A stretch of DNA of 64,000 bases. It comes from JANWXR01 sp964608265 (lineage in GTDB: Bacteria > Chloroflexota > Anaerolineae > Anaerolineales > UBA6663). Positions 49,220 to 57,975 of the stretch are shown piece after piece (the first letter of the stretch is position 1; every line of letters starts with the position of its first letter). The notes below the pieces were generated by a model, which saw only the letters and a list, made by a program, of their open reading frames with translations, was not told where the DNA came from and did no database searches. Position numbers and translations under genes: made by a program. The stretch lies in contig CAZSNP010000003.1 of assembly GCA_964608265.1 (NCBI GenBank), positions 62,001-126,000 of the forward strand. Direction: 5' to 3'.

Positions 49220-49356
49220 GATGTCCTCTTGCCCCAGCGAGCCGATGATGTTCCTTCGATGGTGTGATCCGGGGCGCGACTCACATCACTCTTCGGAACG
49301 GGCAACCAGTCCCTCATTCCCCAATCCTCGTGCCCGGTGGATACAGGGAGGTGTCG

Positions 49357-49617
49357 CTACGCCGAGGTCGGCAGCACACTGACCTTCTTCTGCCCGGTGG
49401 GCAATTCGTCGTACTTCACCACCCCGTCGACGACGGCGAACAGCGTGTCATCCTTGCCGACCATCACGTTGAGGCCGGGCTTGATTTTAGTGCCGCGCTG
49501 GCGGACGAGGATGTGGCCGGAGCGCACGGCCTCGCCGCCGTACTTCTTCACCCCCAGGCGTTGGGAGTTGCTGTCGCGACCGTTGCGGCTGGAGCCGGCG
49601 CCTTTTTTGTGTGCCAT
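49357..49617 (-). CDS. rpmA: 50S ribosomal protein L27
   Basis: An 86-residue L27 of the large ribosomal subunit, located near the peptidyl transferase centre. It begins MAHKKGAGSSRNGRDSNSQR with no N-terminal leader needing cleavage, continues LGVKKYGGEAV and HILVRQRGTKIKPG, and ends with DGVVKYDEL. It lies 5 bp after rplU, the standard L21-L27 pair, and 137 bp before rpmE. Confidence 0.98.
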   Translation of the reverse strand: MAHKKGAGSSRNGRDSNSQRLGVKKYGGEAVRSGHILVRQRGTKIKPGLNVMVGKDDTLFAVVDGVVKYDELPTGQKKVSVLPTSA

Positions 49618-49622
49618 GGTCG

Positions 49623-49937
49623 TTATCCTTCGATCTTCTCAATCTGGAGTTTGGTGTAAATCTGCCGGTGGCCGCGGCGGCTGCGCTGGCGCTCCTTGGC
49701 TTTGTAGCGGAACGAGTAGGTTTTGTCGCCCTTCATCTCGCCGAGCACCCTGGCCGTCACCTGCGCGCCAGCCACATGGGGCTTGCCGACTTTCACGGCG
49801 CCGTCATCGGAGATGAGCAACACTTCCTTGAAGGCGTAGGTGCTGCCGGCTTCAGCCGTGATGCGCTGAATCTCAACCGTGGCCCCTTCTTCGCAGCGGT
49901 ATTGGTTGCCGCCGCTCTGCACAATGGCGTACTTCAT
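49623..49937 (-). CDS. rplU: 50S ribosomal protein L21
   Basis: A 104-residue L21, normal length: MKYAIVQSGGNQYRCEEGAT, the acidic strand EVLLISDDGAVKVGKPHVAG and the basic YKAKERQRSRRGHRQIYTKL end that binds 23S rRNA. The start at 49937 was chosen for AAAGGAG upstream; seven further codons are open. A consensus promoter lies 127 bp upstream, leaving a leader of about 110 nt. Confidence 0.98.
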   Translation of the reverse strand: MKYAIVQSGGNQYRCEEGATVEIQRITAEAGSTYAFKEVLLISDDGAVKVGKPHVAGAQVTARVLGEMKGDKTYSFRYKAKERQRSRRGHRQIYTKLQIEKIEG

Positions 49938-50063
49938 CCTGTTTCTCCTTTGCTTCACCGCGTTCCCTCAATGAAGATGGGTACTTGCGGGAAAGGGCGG
50001 ATCAAAAAGCGTGATCCGAGCAACAAACTACCCCGGCACCAGCACCCGGGGCAGCGGAACGAG

Positions 50064-50092
50064 ATTATATTCAGCCGGCCGCTGTTTGTCAA
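50064..50092 (-). promoter_or_regulatory. Consensus sigma-70 promoter of the rplU-rpmA operon
   Basis: On the minus strand TTGACA (50092-50087), 17-bp spacer, TATAAT (50069-50064): a perfect match to the housekeeping consensus. The leader downstream contains a small hairpin GGATCA/TGATCC (49999-50017). Confidence 0.85.
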
Positions 50093-50124
50093 AAGCGGGT
50101 TTTCGGCGGCGGGGCAGTGACGCT

Positions 50125-50760
50125 TCATTTGTGGGCCGGATGTCCGGCGAGGACCAATCGGGTGCGGTGATATCTGGCCGGCGCCGGGTCCAGGCCGAGG
50201 GCGGCGACCACTTCCTCCGGGCGGCCCGTGGCCCCCTCGCGCGCGGCCAGCATCATCAGCAGCGCTTCATTGGCGAACGCGAGGTCTTCGATGAGGGGCC
50301 GCAGGTCGTACGATTTATCGCGGCGCACGCGGGGGATTCCGGTCTGCGCGAGTAACGCCTCGATGCGGGTCGCCGCCTCCGGCTCGGCCAGCGGCGCGCC
50401 CAGGGTGACCCGATACCCCGCCGAGCGCAGTTGCATCTGAAGCGCCGGCTCATCCAGCGCGGCCTCGGTCACGGCGATGATTTGGATCCCGGGTGGCGCG
50501 GCGGCCTCGAGGGCGGCGCGGGCCAACGCCAAATCCTGCGGCGACTCCAGCCACACATCCGCCAGTTCACACTCACTGGTGAAGCCGAGGGGCAGGGCCG
50601 AGGCCAACTGCAATTTTGGTTGCGGGTTGAAGCCTTGCGAATAGGCCAGCGGCAGCCGCGCGCGGCGCAACGTCCGTTCCCATACCGTGTGCAGGTCGAG
50701 GTGGCCGGTGTACTTCATCGCCGCCGTCTTGGCGAAGGTCAGGCGCAGGCGCTGCATCAT
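50125..50760 (-). CDS. DUF2344 (radical-SAM-linked) protein
   Basis: A 211-residue protein of the DUF2344/TIGR03936 family. The opening MMQRLRLTFAKTAAMKYTGH LDLHTVWERTLRRA and then LPLAYSQGFNPQPKLQLASA LPLG are the family signature. It is usually encoded next to a radical SAM enzyme and the L21/L27 genes; here the ribosomal genes follow, but no radical SAM gene is in the window. The role is unknown, probably RNA modification or ribosome maturation. The start overlaps the stop of the upstream gene (ATGA). Confidence 0.88.
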   Translation of the reverse strand: MMQRLRLTFAKTAAMKYTGHLDLHTVWERTLRRARLPLAYSQGFNPQPKLQLASALPLGFTSECELADVWLESPQDLALARAALEAAAPPGIQIIAVTEAALDEPALQMQLRSAGYRVTLGAPLAEPEAATRIEALLAQTGIPRVRRDKSYDLRPLIEDLAFANEALLMMLAAREGATGRPEEVVAALGLDPAPARYHRTRLVLAGHPAHK

Positions 50761-51386
50761 CCCGCTGCGAGGTCGTAGCGATACGCGCCGTTGGCCGCGA
50801 CGAAGCCAAGGCGCCGCAGATAGGCCTCGTGCTGCGGCGTGCCCGGCGCGCTGTGGAGCGTCGTCAGCCCTTTGGCGCGAAAGGCGGCGGTGTTCCGGCG
50901 AAAGAGGAAGTCGGCGACGCGGAAGTCGCGATACGCCGGCGTGACAAAGTCCAGCGTCACCCACGCGCTGCCCGCTGCGCGCGGCTCAAGGATGACGAGC
51001 CCGGCCGGCACCATATCACGCAGGATGAAAAAGACAAATTGCGCGCGCGCCGGATCGTGGGTGAAGTCCGGCTGGAAGCGCCTGATCTCGCCGGCGTAGA
51101 ACTTCAGAAACTGAGCCAGATAATCGGAGATGGGCCGCACCTCAGCCAGCACGAAGTGTTCCCTGGCGCGCGTCATCTGAAACAGGAAGTAGACGTTGAT
51201 GAGGGCAATGACGCCGTTGACGGCGGCCACCGGGTACGCGCTGATCAGCACCCCATACACGGTGAAGCAAACCGCGCCGATCAGGTTGATGACGCGCAGT
51301 CGCAGAATGGAGCGCATCATCAGCGACACGGCCACCAGCACCGAGGCGACATAGCCGAGGATTTCGAGGAGTTGAGCCTGGGTCAT
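50757..51386 (-). CDS. Membrane protein with YgjV-like helices and a GNAT-type C-terminus
   Basis: A 209-residue protein. Residues 1-75 contain three membrane helices (LLEILGYVASVLVAVSLMM, INLIGAVCFTVYGVLISAYP, VNGVIALINVYFLFQM) resembling the YgjV family. The remaining 130 residues resemble a GNAT acetyltransferase end: VTLDFVTPAYRDFRVADFLF for acetyl-CoA binding and PGTPQHEAYLRRLGFV near the C-terminus. It may be a membrane-tethered acetyltransferase. Start at 51386 (MTQAQLLEIL) with GAGAA upstream. It is translationally coupled to the DUF2344 gene. The substrate is unknown and the acetyltransferase activity is an inference. Confidence 0.7.
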   Translation of the reverse strand: MTQAQLLEILGYVASVLVAVSLMMRSILRLRVINLIGAVCFTVYGVLISAYPVAAVNGVIALINVYFLFQMTRAREHFVLAEVRPISDYLAQFLKFYAGEIRRFQPDFTHDPARAQFVFFILRDMVPAGLVILEPRAAGSAWVTLDFVTPAYRDFRVADFLFRRNTAAFRAKGLTTLHSAPGTPQHEAYLRRLGFVAANGAYRYDLAAG

Positions 51387-51496
51387 GGGCGATTCTCGGG
51401 GCTGACGTGGGCCAGCGCCGTTTTCAACCTGCAAGTTGGGGCACTATACCCGAAGCCACAGTCGGGTCAACGGCCAAACCCGCCGGGCCGGGCGGG

Positions 51497-51502
51497 TATA
51501 AT
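51497..51502 (+). promoter_or_regulatory. TATAAT -10 element directly before the ATG (leaderless start)
   Basis: A perfect TATAAT ends five bases before the ATG at 51508, so transcription should start at or beside the start codon; no Shine-Dalgarno fits. Same arrangement as uvrC. Confidence 0.55.
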
Positions 51503-51507
51503 CCGCA

Positions 51508-53091
51508 ATGAGACGCCGCCCACGCCCCCGAGACCCAGTCTTGAAATCCGCTCCCAGGTTGTATCTGCTCTTCACCGTGTTCATCTCCGGCATGACGACG
51601 CTGGCGGTGGAGATTTCAGCCTCGCGGCTGCTGGGCAATATCTTCGGCACCAGCAACCTGGTCTGGGCCAACATCATCGGGTTGATGCTGCTTTACCTCG
51701 CCGCCGGTTATTTCATTGGCGGGCGCTGGGCCGACCGCTCGCCGTACCCGCGCACGTTCTATTCAATCCTGATCGTCGCTGCCTTCCTCACCGCGCTCGT
51801 GCCGCTGGTGGCGCGGCCGGTGTTGCGCTTCGCGGCCGAGGCGATGGCCGGGCTGAACGCGCTGGTCGCCGGTGGTTCGTTCCTCGGCGTGCTGATTCTG
51901 TTCGCCGTGCCGGTGACGTTGCTCGGTTGCGCCTCGCCATTCGCGATTCGATTGGCCGTCACCGACTCGCGCCAGGCCGGCAGCATCGCGGGCCGCATCT
52001 ACGCCCTCAGCACGCTCGGCTCGTTGCTCGGCACGTTTTTGCCGGTGTTGATTCTGATCCCGACCATCGGCACGACGTGGACGTTCCTGTCTTTCGCGGG
52101 ATTGCTGTTCGTGGTGGCGCTGATTGGACTGACGCCCCTTGACCCTCGGCGAGCCGCGGCCACCCTGTTGCTGCCGCTCCTCATCGCGGCGGCGGCGTCC
52201 CTGAGTCTCAGCGGCTCGCAACGCCCCATCCCCGGCCTCATCCCCGAATCCGAAATCGAATCCGAATACAACTTCATCCAGGTCGTGCAGCGCGGCGAGT
52301 GGCGCTATCTGCTGCTCAACGAGGGGCAGGGCATCCACTCGGTCTATCATCCCACGCAGATCGAGACCGGGATGGTGTGGGATTATTTTCTAACGGCCGC
52401 GTACTTCAATCCGGCCCCGCGCGTCGAGAGCTTCGCCAACATCGGCCTGGCGGGCGGCACGGCGGCGCGGCAGTACACGGCGGTCTTCGGCCCGATCCCG
52501 ATTGACGGCTACGAAATTGACGGCGCGATCGTCGAGACCGGGCGTAAGTTCATGGGGCTGACCGAGCCGAACATCAACGCCATCATCGGCGATGGGCGGG
52601 TGGAGCTGGCGCGCTCGTCGCGGCGCTATTCGGTGGTGGGGGTGGATGCGTATCGCGTGCCGTACATCCCGTGGCAGTTGACGACGCGCGAGTTCTTCGA
52701 GGAAGTGCGCGGCAAGCTGGCGGACGACGGCGCGCTGGTCGTCAACGTGGGGCGCACGCCGACCGATCACCGGCTGGTGGCGGCGATGGCCGGCACCATC
52801 GGCAGCGTCTTCCCTTCGGTGCACGTCGTCGATATCCCCGACACCTTCAACAGCATCGTGTACGCCACCGTGCAACCGACGCAGGCCGAGACTTTGCGCG
52901 CCAACCTCGAAGCGTTGCCCGACGACGCGCCTCCGCTGCTGCGCAACGCGCTGGCGCGCACGCTGGCCAACCTCGCGCCCACGCCGCGTTCCGACACGGT
53001 TTTCACCGACGACCTCGCCCCGGTGGAGTGGATCTCGAACTCCATCGTGTTGAATTTCTTTTTGGAGGGTGGGTTGGGGTTATTCAAGTAA
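51508..53091 (+). CDS. Fused MFS-type membrane domain and spermidine synthase-like protein
   Basis: A 527-residue protein. Residues about 15-220 contain seven or so membrane helices of the type fused to spermidine synthases (FISGMTTLAVEISASRLLGN, NIIGLMLLYLAAGYFIGGRW, YALSTLGSLLGTFLPVLIL). Residues about 235-510 are an aminopropyltransferase-like Rossmann domain with YNFIQVVQRGEWRYLLLNEG, GLAGGTAARQY (degenerate from the usual GGGDG), and VVGVDAYRVPYIPWQLTTRE FF. Whether it makes polyamines is doubtful because the GGGDG motif is altered. Transcribed from a promoter adjoining its start codon. Confidence 0.82.
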   Translation: MRRRPRPRDPVLKSAPRLYLLFTVFISGMTTLAVEISASRLLGNIFGTSNLVWANIIGLMLLYLAAGYFIGGRWADRSPYPRTFYSILIVAAFLTALVPLVARPVLRFAAEAMAGLNALVAGGSFLGVLILFAVPVTLLGCASPFAIRLAVTDSRQAGSIAGRIYALSTLGSLLGTFLPVLILIPTIGTTWTFLSFAGLLFVVALIGLTPLDPRRAAATLLLPLLIAAAASLSLSGSQRPIPGLIPESEIESEYNFIQVVQRGEWRYLLLNEGQGIHSVYHPTQIETGMVWDYFLTAAYFNPAPRVESFANIGLAGGTAARQYTAVFGPIPIDGYEIDGAIVETGRKFMGLTEPNINAIIGDGRVELARSSRRYSVVGVDAYRVPYIPWQLTTREFFEEVRGKLADDGALVVNVGRTPTDHRLVAAMAGTIGSVFPSVHVVDIPDTFNSIVYATVQPTQAETLRANLEALPDDAPPLLRNALARTLANLAPTPRSDTVFTDDLAPVEWISNSIVLNFFLEGGLGLFK

Positions 53092-53106
53092 AGCACGATG
53101 TGTTTT

Positions 53107-53181
53107 CGTGATGCGTAAAACGTGAAACGTGAGCGGCCGGTCATTGACCAATATCACGTTTCACGCCTCACGTTTCATGTT
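53107..53181. repeat. Heptamer-word hairpin before the DUF1461 gene
   Basis: CGT occurs at 53107, 53114, 53121 and 53128 (7-nt steps: CGTGATG, CGTAAAA, CGTGAAA, CGTGAGC); the inverted arm is ATCACGTTTCACG then CCTCACGTTTCATG, in the same register. Word family shared with 21440 and 37679. Confidence 0.7.
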
Positions 53182-53190
53182 GGATATTCA

Positions 53191-53940
53191 ATGCGCCCTA
53201 TGCCCGACTGGCTGGTAATGACTTTGCGAATAGTGCTGATGCTCTGTCTCCCGGTGGCGTTGACCCTGACCAACGTGCGGCTGCTGATGACGCCGCTCTT
53301 CCCCGACATCGAATACAACGTGCCCGGCTTTCCGCCCGACCCGTATGGCTTCACCAGGGAAGACCGGCTGTACTGGGCCAGGCGCAGCATCCAATACATC
53401 CTCGGCGACCCGGCGGTTGGGCCGGTGGAGGGGTGGAAGTTCTCGGATGATGGTCGCGCGCCGCAGGGCCTCCCCGCACCGGATGAGTCGTGCCCGTATT
53501 ACGGGAGTCAATACGGCCGGCGCGACTGCACCTACTTTTACAACGACCGCGAGGTGCAGCACATGCTCGACGTGCGCGTCATCGTCGCGCAGGTCCTTGG
53601 CGTGTGGATTGTGACGGCGATCCTGGCGTTGCTCGCCGTCGGCGTGTTGAGCTTCACCGGGCATACCGCCAGTCTGCGGATGGGGTTATTGAACGGAGCC
53701 GGGCTCACGTGGGGCATCTTGATCTTCCTCGTGGCCTTCATCGGCCTCGGCTTCAATCAGTTCTTCACGCTCTTTCACCAAATCTTCTTCGCCGAGGGCA
53801 CGTGGGTCTTCTTGTGGTCGGATTCGTTTATCCGCCTGTTCCCGCTGACGTTCTGGTTTCACGCCTTTTTGTTTGTCGGCGTGGCGACGCTGGCGCAAGC
53901 CGCGCTCATCGCGGCGGTGGCGTGGTGGGGGATGCGGTGA
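53191..53940 (+). CDS. DUF1461 (TIGR01906) integral membrane protein
   Basis: A 249-residue membrane protein. Helix 1 (LRIVLMLCLPVALTLTNVRL) is followed by an extracytoplasmic part of about 100 residues with FTREDRLYWARRSIQYILGD and NDREVQHMLDVRVIV, the hallmarks of TIGR01906; three more helices follow (VWIVTAILALLAVGVLSF, GLTWGILIFLVAFIGLGFN, and the last before the terminus). The segment FFTLFHQIFFAEGTWVFLWS DSFIRLFP is strongly conserved in the family. Function unknown. Start ATG at 53191, after the heptamer hairpin. Confidence 0.88.
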   Translation: MRPMPDWLVMTLRIVLMLCLPVALTLTNVRLLMTPLFPDIEYNVPGFPPDPYGFTREDRLYWARRSIQYILGDPAVGPVEGWKFSDDGRAPQGLPAPDESCPYYGSQYGRRDCTYFYNDREVQHMLDVRVIVAQVLGVWIVTAILALLAVGVLSFTGHTASLRMGLLNGAGLTWGILIFLVAFIGLGFNQFFTLFHQIFFAEGTWVFLWSDSFIRLFPLTFWFHAFLFVGVATLAQAALIAAVAWWGMR

Positions 53941-53985
53941 CGGCGGCGTGGGCGTCCACTATCTTGGCGGCCGCAAGGGTCGCCC

Positions 53986-54879
53986 CTACGCGGTGTTGGC
54001 GGGGATGTGCTGCGCGATCCGGTCGCGCGCCCAGGCCGCCTCGTCATCGCTCAACGGCGGAGGCGGTGCGGCCTGCCCGTAGTCGAGCAACCGGTCGTAT
54101 TCGACCAGATCGAAGCATGCGGCCACGGCAGCCTGCACATCGAGCAACACATCGGCGTCGGGCGGGAGGAGCGGCACAGGCACGGTCGGCAGCCGGTCGC
54201 GGAGTTGAACGCCCCACACCTGTGTGCGCGGTCGTTGGGTGAAGCGGCTGAGGTAGAGGTAGTACGGTGCGGGCGGCAGCTCACCCTCCACCGTAAGGCG
54301 CTGCCCGCCGCGCAATAGATCAAGTTCCAGCAGGTGGGTGTCGGTCCGCAACAGCCTCATCCGCCGTTGGTGGTAATCACGCCATCCATCGCCGCGTTTG
54401 TTCACCGGTGAGAGGATTTCAATGATGGTCACGAGCCGGCGCTCGGCTACATCGCGGATCTCCACCGTGGTGAGCGGCACTTCTTCGAGCAGCGGGCTGA
54501 GGACTTCGGTGGAGGGCGGGGTGACGGTGGCCGGGTACGGGATCGTTGCGGCCTCCCTNNNNNNNNNNNNNNNNNNNNNNNNNNNNNNNNNNNNNNNNNN
54601 NNNNNNNNNNNNNNNNNNNNNNNNNNNNNNNNNNNNNNNNNNNNNNNNNNNNNNNNNNCTTCGGTGGAGGGCGGGGTGACGGTGGCCGGGTACGGGATCG
54701 TTGCGGCCTCCCTGGGTGGGTTGATCGAGCGCGAGGCGCTTTTCGAGCAAGGCGACGTATTTGGGCTTGAGCCGAGGCAGAAGCTGGGCGCGGATTTGGG
54801 TAGCGAGTGTGTTGTGAAACTCCTGCCACATCTCGCCTTCAAGATATGGGTCCATACCGGGGAAGGGTGAACGGCTCAT
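53986..54879 (-). CDS. DUF4058 family protein, interrupted by an assembly gap
   Basis: A DUF4058 protein (PD-(D/E)XK-like fold, common in Chloroflexota and cyanobacteria). The N-terminal part reads MSRSPFPGMDPYLEGEMWQE FHNTLATQIR and the C-terminal part LVTIIEILSPVNKRGDGWRD Y, LLELDLLRGG and YYLYLSRFTQRPRTQVWGVQ LRD. Between them are 100 N (54559-54658) flanked by an identical 55 bp. Unlike the hpaE gap, collapsing the duplicate shifts the frame and also leaves out the YPDV segment expected of the family, so real sequence is probably missing or the gene is broken. Start 54879. Confidence 0.75.
   Translation of the reverse strand: MSRSPFPGMDPYLEGEMWQEFHNTLATQIRAQLLPRLKPKYVALLEKRLALDQPTQGGRNDPVPGHRHPALHRXXXXXXXXXXXXXXXXXXXXXXXXXXXXXXXXXXREAATIPYPATVTPPSTEVLSPLLEEVPLTTVEIRDVAERRLVTIIEILSPVNKRGDGWRDYHQRRMRLLRTDTHLLELDLLRGGQRLTVEGELPPAPYYLYLSRFTQRPRTQVWGVQLRDRLPTVPVPLLPPDADVLLDVQAAVAACFDLVEYDRLLDYGQAAPPPPLSDDEAAWARDRIAQHIPANTA
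54559..54658. other. Assembly gap (100 N) flanked by an identical 55-bp overlap
   Basis: Exactly 100 N; bases 54504-54558 and 54659-54713 are identical. Same signature as the hpaE gap, but simple collapse gives a frameshift here. Confidence 0.9.
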
Positions 54880-55069
54880 GGGTATCCCTTTGAAACCTTG
54901 GGCAAGTATAGTGCTCAGGCCCTGCGCTGACAATGCGGGCGGTGCTAGAATCCCACCGCAGGCAGCCTTAGCTTGAGCCACATCAAAACATCGCATCCAA
55001 TGGAACGAATTGACGCGAAGGGCGCTTCGTGAAGTTCGCGCCATTCGATGCCAGCATCTTGAGGCCCCC

Positions 55070-57757
55070 ATGTCCATCCGCAATCTCGACAAGATTTTTC
55101 ACCCCGAGCGGATCGCCGTCATCGGCGCGAGCGACAACCCGACCGGGGTGGGTTACAGCGTGCTGCGCAACATGATCGGCGCGGGCTACAAAGGCGCGGT
55201 GTATCCGATCAACCCCAGGCGCGAGGCGGTGCAGGGCGTTCCGGCCTTCAACAGCCTTGACAGCCTGCCGAAAGTGCCCGACCTGGCCGTCATCTGCACG
55301 CCGGCGCCCACCGTGCCCGATTTGGTGCGGCAGGCCGGTGAGCAGGGCACGCGCGCCATCGTCATCATCTCGGCGGGCTTTCGGGAAATCGGCGCGGAGG
55401 GCATTGCGCTCGAAGACCGGGTGCGCGCCGAGCAGGCCAGGTTCGATGGCATGCGCATCATCGGCCCGAACTGCCTCGGCCTGATCGTGCCGCGCTTGAA
55501 GATCAACCTCAGCTTCGCCAACGCCGCCATGCCCGAGAACGGCAGCATCGCCTTCATCTCACAATCCGGCGCGCTGTGTACCTCGGTGCTCGACTGGGCG
55601 CTGCAACGCGGCATCGGCTTTTCGTACTTCGTCTCCATCGGCAACATGCTCGATGTGAGCTTCCACGACTTGATTGACTACTTCGGCGAAGATCCGGAGA
55701 CGCGCTCGCTGTTGATGTACGTCGAATCGATTCCGGACGCGCGCGGCTTCATGTCGGCGGCGCGCGGCTTCTCGCGCAACAAACCGATTGTGGCCTACAA
55801 GTCGGGCCGCTTCGCCGAATCGGCCAGGGCGGCCGCATCGCATACGGGCGCGCTGGCCGGCGAGGATGCCGTGTACGACGCGGCCTTCGAGCGCGCCGGG
55901 ATCGAGCGGGTGTACGAGATTGATGACATGTTCGAGTGCGCCGAGTTGCTCGGGCGGCAGAAGGTGTTGCCCAAAGCCGCGCGGCTCGCCATCGTCACCA
56001 ACGCCGGCGGGCCGGGCGTCATCGCCACCGACAAACTCATGGAGCAGGGTGGGGAACTGGCGCCACTCTCCGAAGCGACGATGAATAAGCTCAACGAGGC
56101 CCTGCCGCCGTTCTGGAGCCACGGCAACCCGGTGGATGTGCTCGGCGACGCGCCGCCCGACCGCTACGCCAGGGCCATGAGCATCGTGCTCGAAGATGAG
56201 CCTGTGGACGCGGTGCTGGTGATCCTCACCCCGCAGGCGATGACCGACCCGACGGAGACGGCGCGCGTCATCGGCGAGGCAGCCAGGGGCGTGACCAAAC
56301 CCGTCTTCGCGGCGTGGATGGGTGGGCGGGCCATCGCCGAAGGGCAACGGCTGCTCTATCAATATAACGTGCCGGTGTACGTCCGGCCCGGCCCGGCGGT
56401 GCGGGCGTTCATGCACCTCGTGCGGTTCGCGCGCAACCAGGGCATCCTCACCGAGACCCCGCGTGATATCCCGGTGGACATCCACCCGGATTTGACGCAA
56501 CTGAAGCAGTTGATCCTCTCGGCGCCGGCCGACGGCGAACCGGTGCTCTCCGAAATCGCTTCGAAGGAACTGCTGGCCGCGTACGGCATCCCCGTGATCC
56601 GACCTAAGGACGCGCACTCAGCGGATGAGGCCGTGAAGCTCGCCGAGGCCATCGGCTATCCCATCGTGCTCAAGGTGCTCTCGCCGCAGATCACGCATAA
56701 GACCGATGTGGGCGGGGTGGTGCTGAATTTGCAAACCGAGGCCGAGGTGCGCGCGGCGTATGACCGCATCGTGACATCGGCCAAGGCCAGGCGGCCCGAT
56801 GCCGACGTGCTCGGCGTGACGGTGCAGAAGATGGTGGACACACGCAACGGCACCGAGTTGATCGTCGGAACCAAGCGCGATCCGGTCTTCGGCTCGATTT
56901 TGCTGGTCGGCATGGGCGGCATCACGGCGGAGTTGTTCAAAGATCGCGCGCTCGGCCTGCCGCCGCTCAACGAACGGCTGGCGCGCCGCATGCTCGAGTC
57001 GCTCAAGACGTGGCATTTGTTGCAGGGTTATCGCGGGCGGCCCGCGGCCAATGTGGATAAGCTCATCGAGGTGTTGATGAAGTTCTCGTACCTCGTCGCC
57101 AATCACCCCGAAATCAGCGAGCTCGACATCAACCCGCTGCTGGCCGGGCCGAACGAGGTGATCGCGCTCGACGCCCGCGTGGTTGTGGAGCGGCAGCACC
57201 TCGTCGCGCCGAGCCGCAAGTACGCCCACCTCGCCATCCGGCCGTACCCGGAGGAGTTCGTGAAGGCGGCGGCGCTGCCCGATGGCACGCCGCTGACCTT
57301 GCGCCCGCTGCGCCCGGAGGACGAACCGCTGTGGCGTGCCCTCATCAACCGCTGCTCGCCGCAGACGTTACGCTATCGCTTCCGCTACCTCTTCAAGGAA
57401 GCGACGCATGAGATGGCGACGCGCTTTGTGTTTACGGATTACGATCGCGAGCTGGCGATCATGGCCGAACTCAATCAGGATGGACAGCGCAAGTTCGCCG
57501 GCGCGGTGCGGCTGGTGGCCAACCGGGCGGGCGATAGCGTGGAGTACGCGGCGCTGGTGGAGGATGCGTGGCAGGGCAGGGGCGTCGGCGGCCTGCTCAC
57601 CGACTACGGCATTGAGGTCGCCAGGCGCTGGGGCTTCAAGCGCATGACGGCGGAGACGACGGCGGACAACCATCGCATGGTCGGCGCGCTCAACAAGCGC
57701 GGCTTCGAGATGGTGAAGCAGGACGGGCTGGATTTGTTTTTTGAAAAGGCGCTTTGA
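55070..57757 (+). CDS. ADP-forming acyl-CoA ligase with C-terminal GNAT acetyltransferase domain
   Basis: An 895-residue protein with the NDP-forming acetyl-CoA synthetase layout plus an acetyltransferase, as in Pat/YfiQ-type protein acetyltransferases. Order: CoA-binding domain (RIAVIGASDNPTGVGY, about 15-130), ligase-CoA domain with the phospho-His loop ARAAASHTGALAGED (about 150-440), ATP-grasp (SKELLAAYGIPVIRPK, KTDVGGVVLNLQ, about 490-715), then GNAT (about 735-895) with VEDAWQGRGVGGLLTDYGIE for acetyl-CoA. Since the catalytic His appears to be present, ligase activity is possible; in E. coli YfiQ it is lost. Start ATG 55070 with GAGG upstream. Confidence 0.9.
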   Translation: MSIRNLDKIFHPERIAVIGASDNPTGVGYSVLRNMIGAGYKGAVYPINPRREAVQGVPAFNSLDSLPKVPDLAVICTPAPTVPDLVRQAGEQGTRAIVIISAGFREIGAEGIALEDRVRAEQARFDGMRIIGPNCLGLIVPRLKINLSFANAAMPENGSIAFISQSGALCTSVLDWALQRGIGFSYFVSIGNMLDVSFHDLIDYFGEDPETRSLLMYVESIPDARGFMSAARGFSRNKPIVAYKSGRFAESARAAASHTGALAGEDAVYDAAFERAGIERVYEIDDMFECAELLGRQKVLPKAARLAIVTNAGGPGVIATDKLMEQGGELAPLSEATMNKLNEALPPFWSHGNPVDVLGDAPPDRYARAMSIVLEDEPVDAVLVILTPQAMTDPTETARVIGEAARGVTKPVFAAWMGGRAIAEGQRLLYQYNVPVYVRPGPAVRAFMHLVRFARNQGILTETPRDIPVDIHPDLTQLKQLILSAPADGEPVLSEIASKELLAAYGIPVIRPKDAHSADEAVKLAEAIGYPIVLKVLSPQITHKTDVGGVVLNLQTEAEVRAAYDRIVTSAKARRPDADVLGVTVQKMVDTRNGTELIVGTKRDPVFGSILLVGMGGITAELFKDRALGLPPLNERLARRMLESLKTWHLLQGYRGRPAANVDKLIEVLMKFSYLVANHPEISELDINPLLAGPNEVIALDARVVVERQHLVAPSRKYAHLAIRPYPEEFVKAAALPDGTPLTLRPLRPEDEPLWRALINRCSPQTLRYRFRYLFKEATHEMATRFVFTDYDRELAIMAELNQDGQRKFAGAVRLVANRAGDSVEYAALVEDAWQGRGVGGLLTDYGIEVARRWGFKRMTAETTADNHRMVGALNKRGFEMVKQDGLDLFFEKAL

Positions 57758-57797
57758 ATCTGATTCGAATAACGCAATTCGAATCATCTTGCCGCCG

Positions 57798-57975
57798 TGT
57801 CACCCTGAGCGCTAACGCATGACCGCTAAATTTGAATGGTTTGCTCGCGCGAAGGGTCTCAACGATGTTCTTTGAGACCCTTCGCGCGAATAGGGTTCCG
57901 AGGCAACAAGGCTCATTCATTCGCGCTCAGAGCTTGCCCTGAGCGGCATACGCAGAATGCCCCGAAGGGGTGACA
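57798..57975. repeat. TGTCA-ended palindromic element, copy 3
   Basis: Begins TGTCACCCTGAGCG and ends GGGGTGACA. Inside is a perfect 17-bp stem (57846-57862 with 57872-57888, arms CGCGCGAAGGGTCTCAA). It spans the end of the aminotransferase frame, giving that protein its last ~17 residues and its stop codon. Confidence 0.65.
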
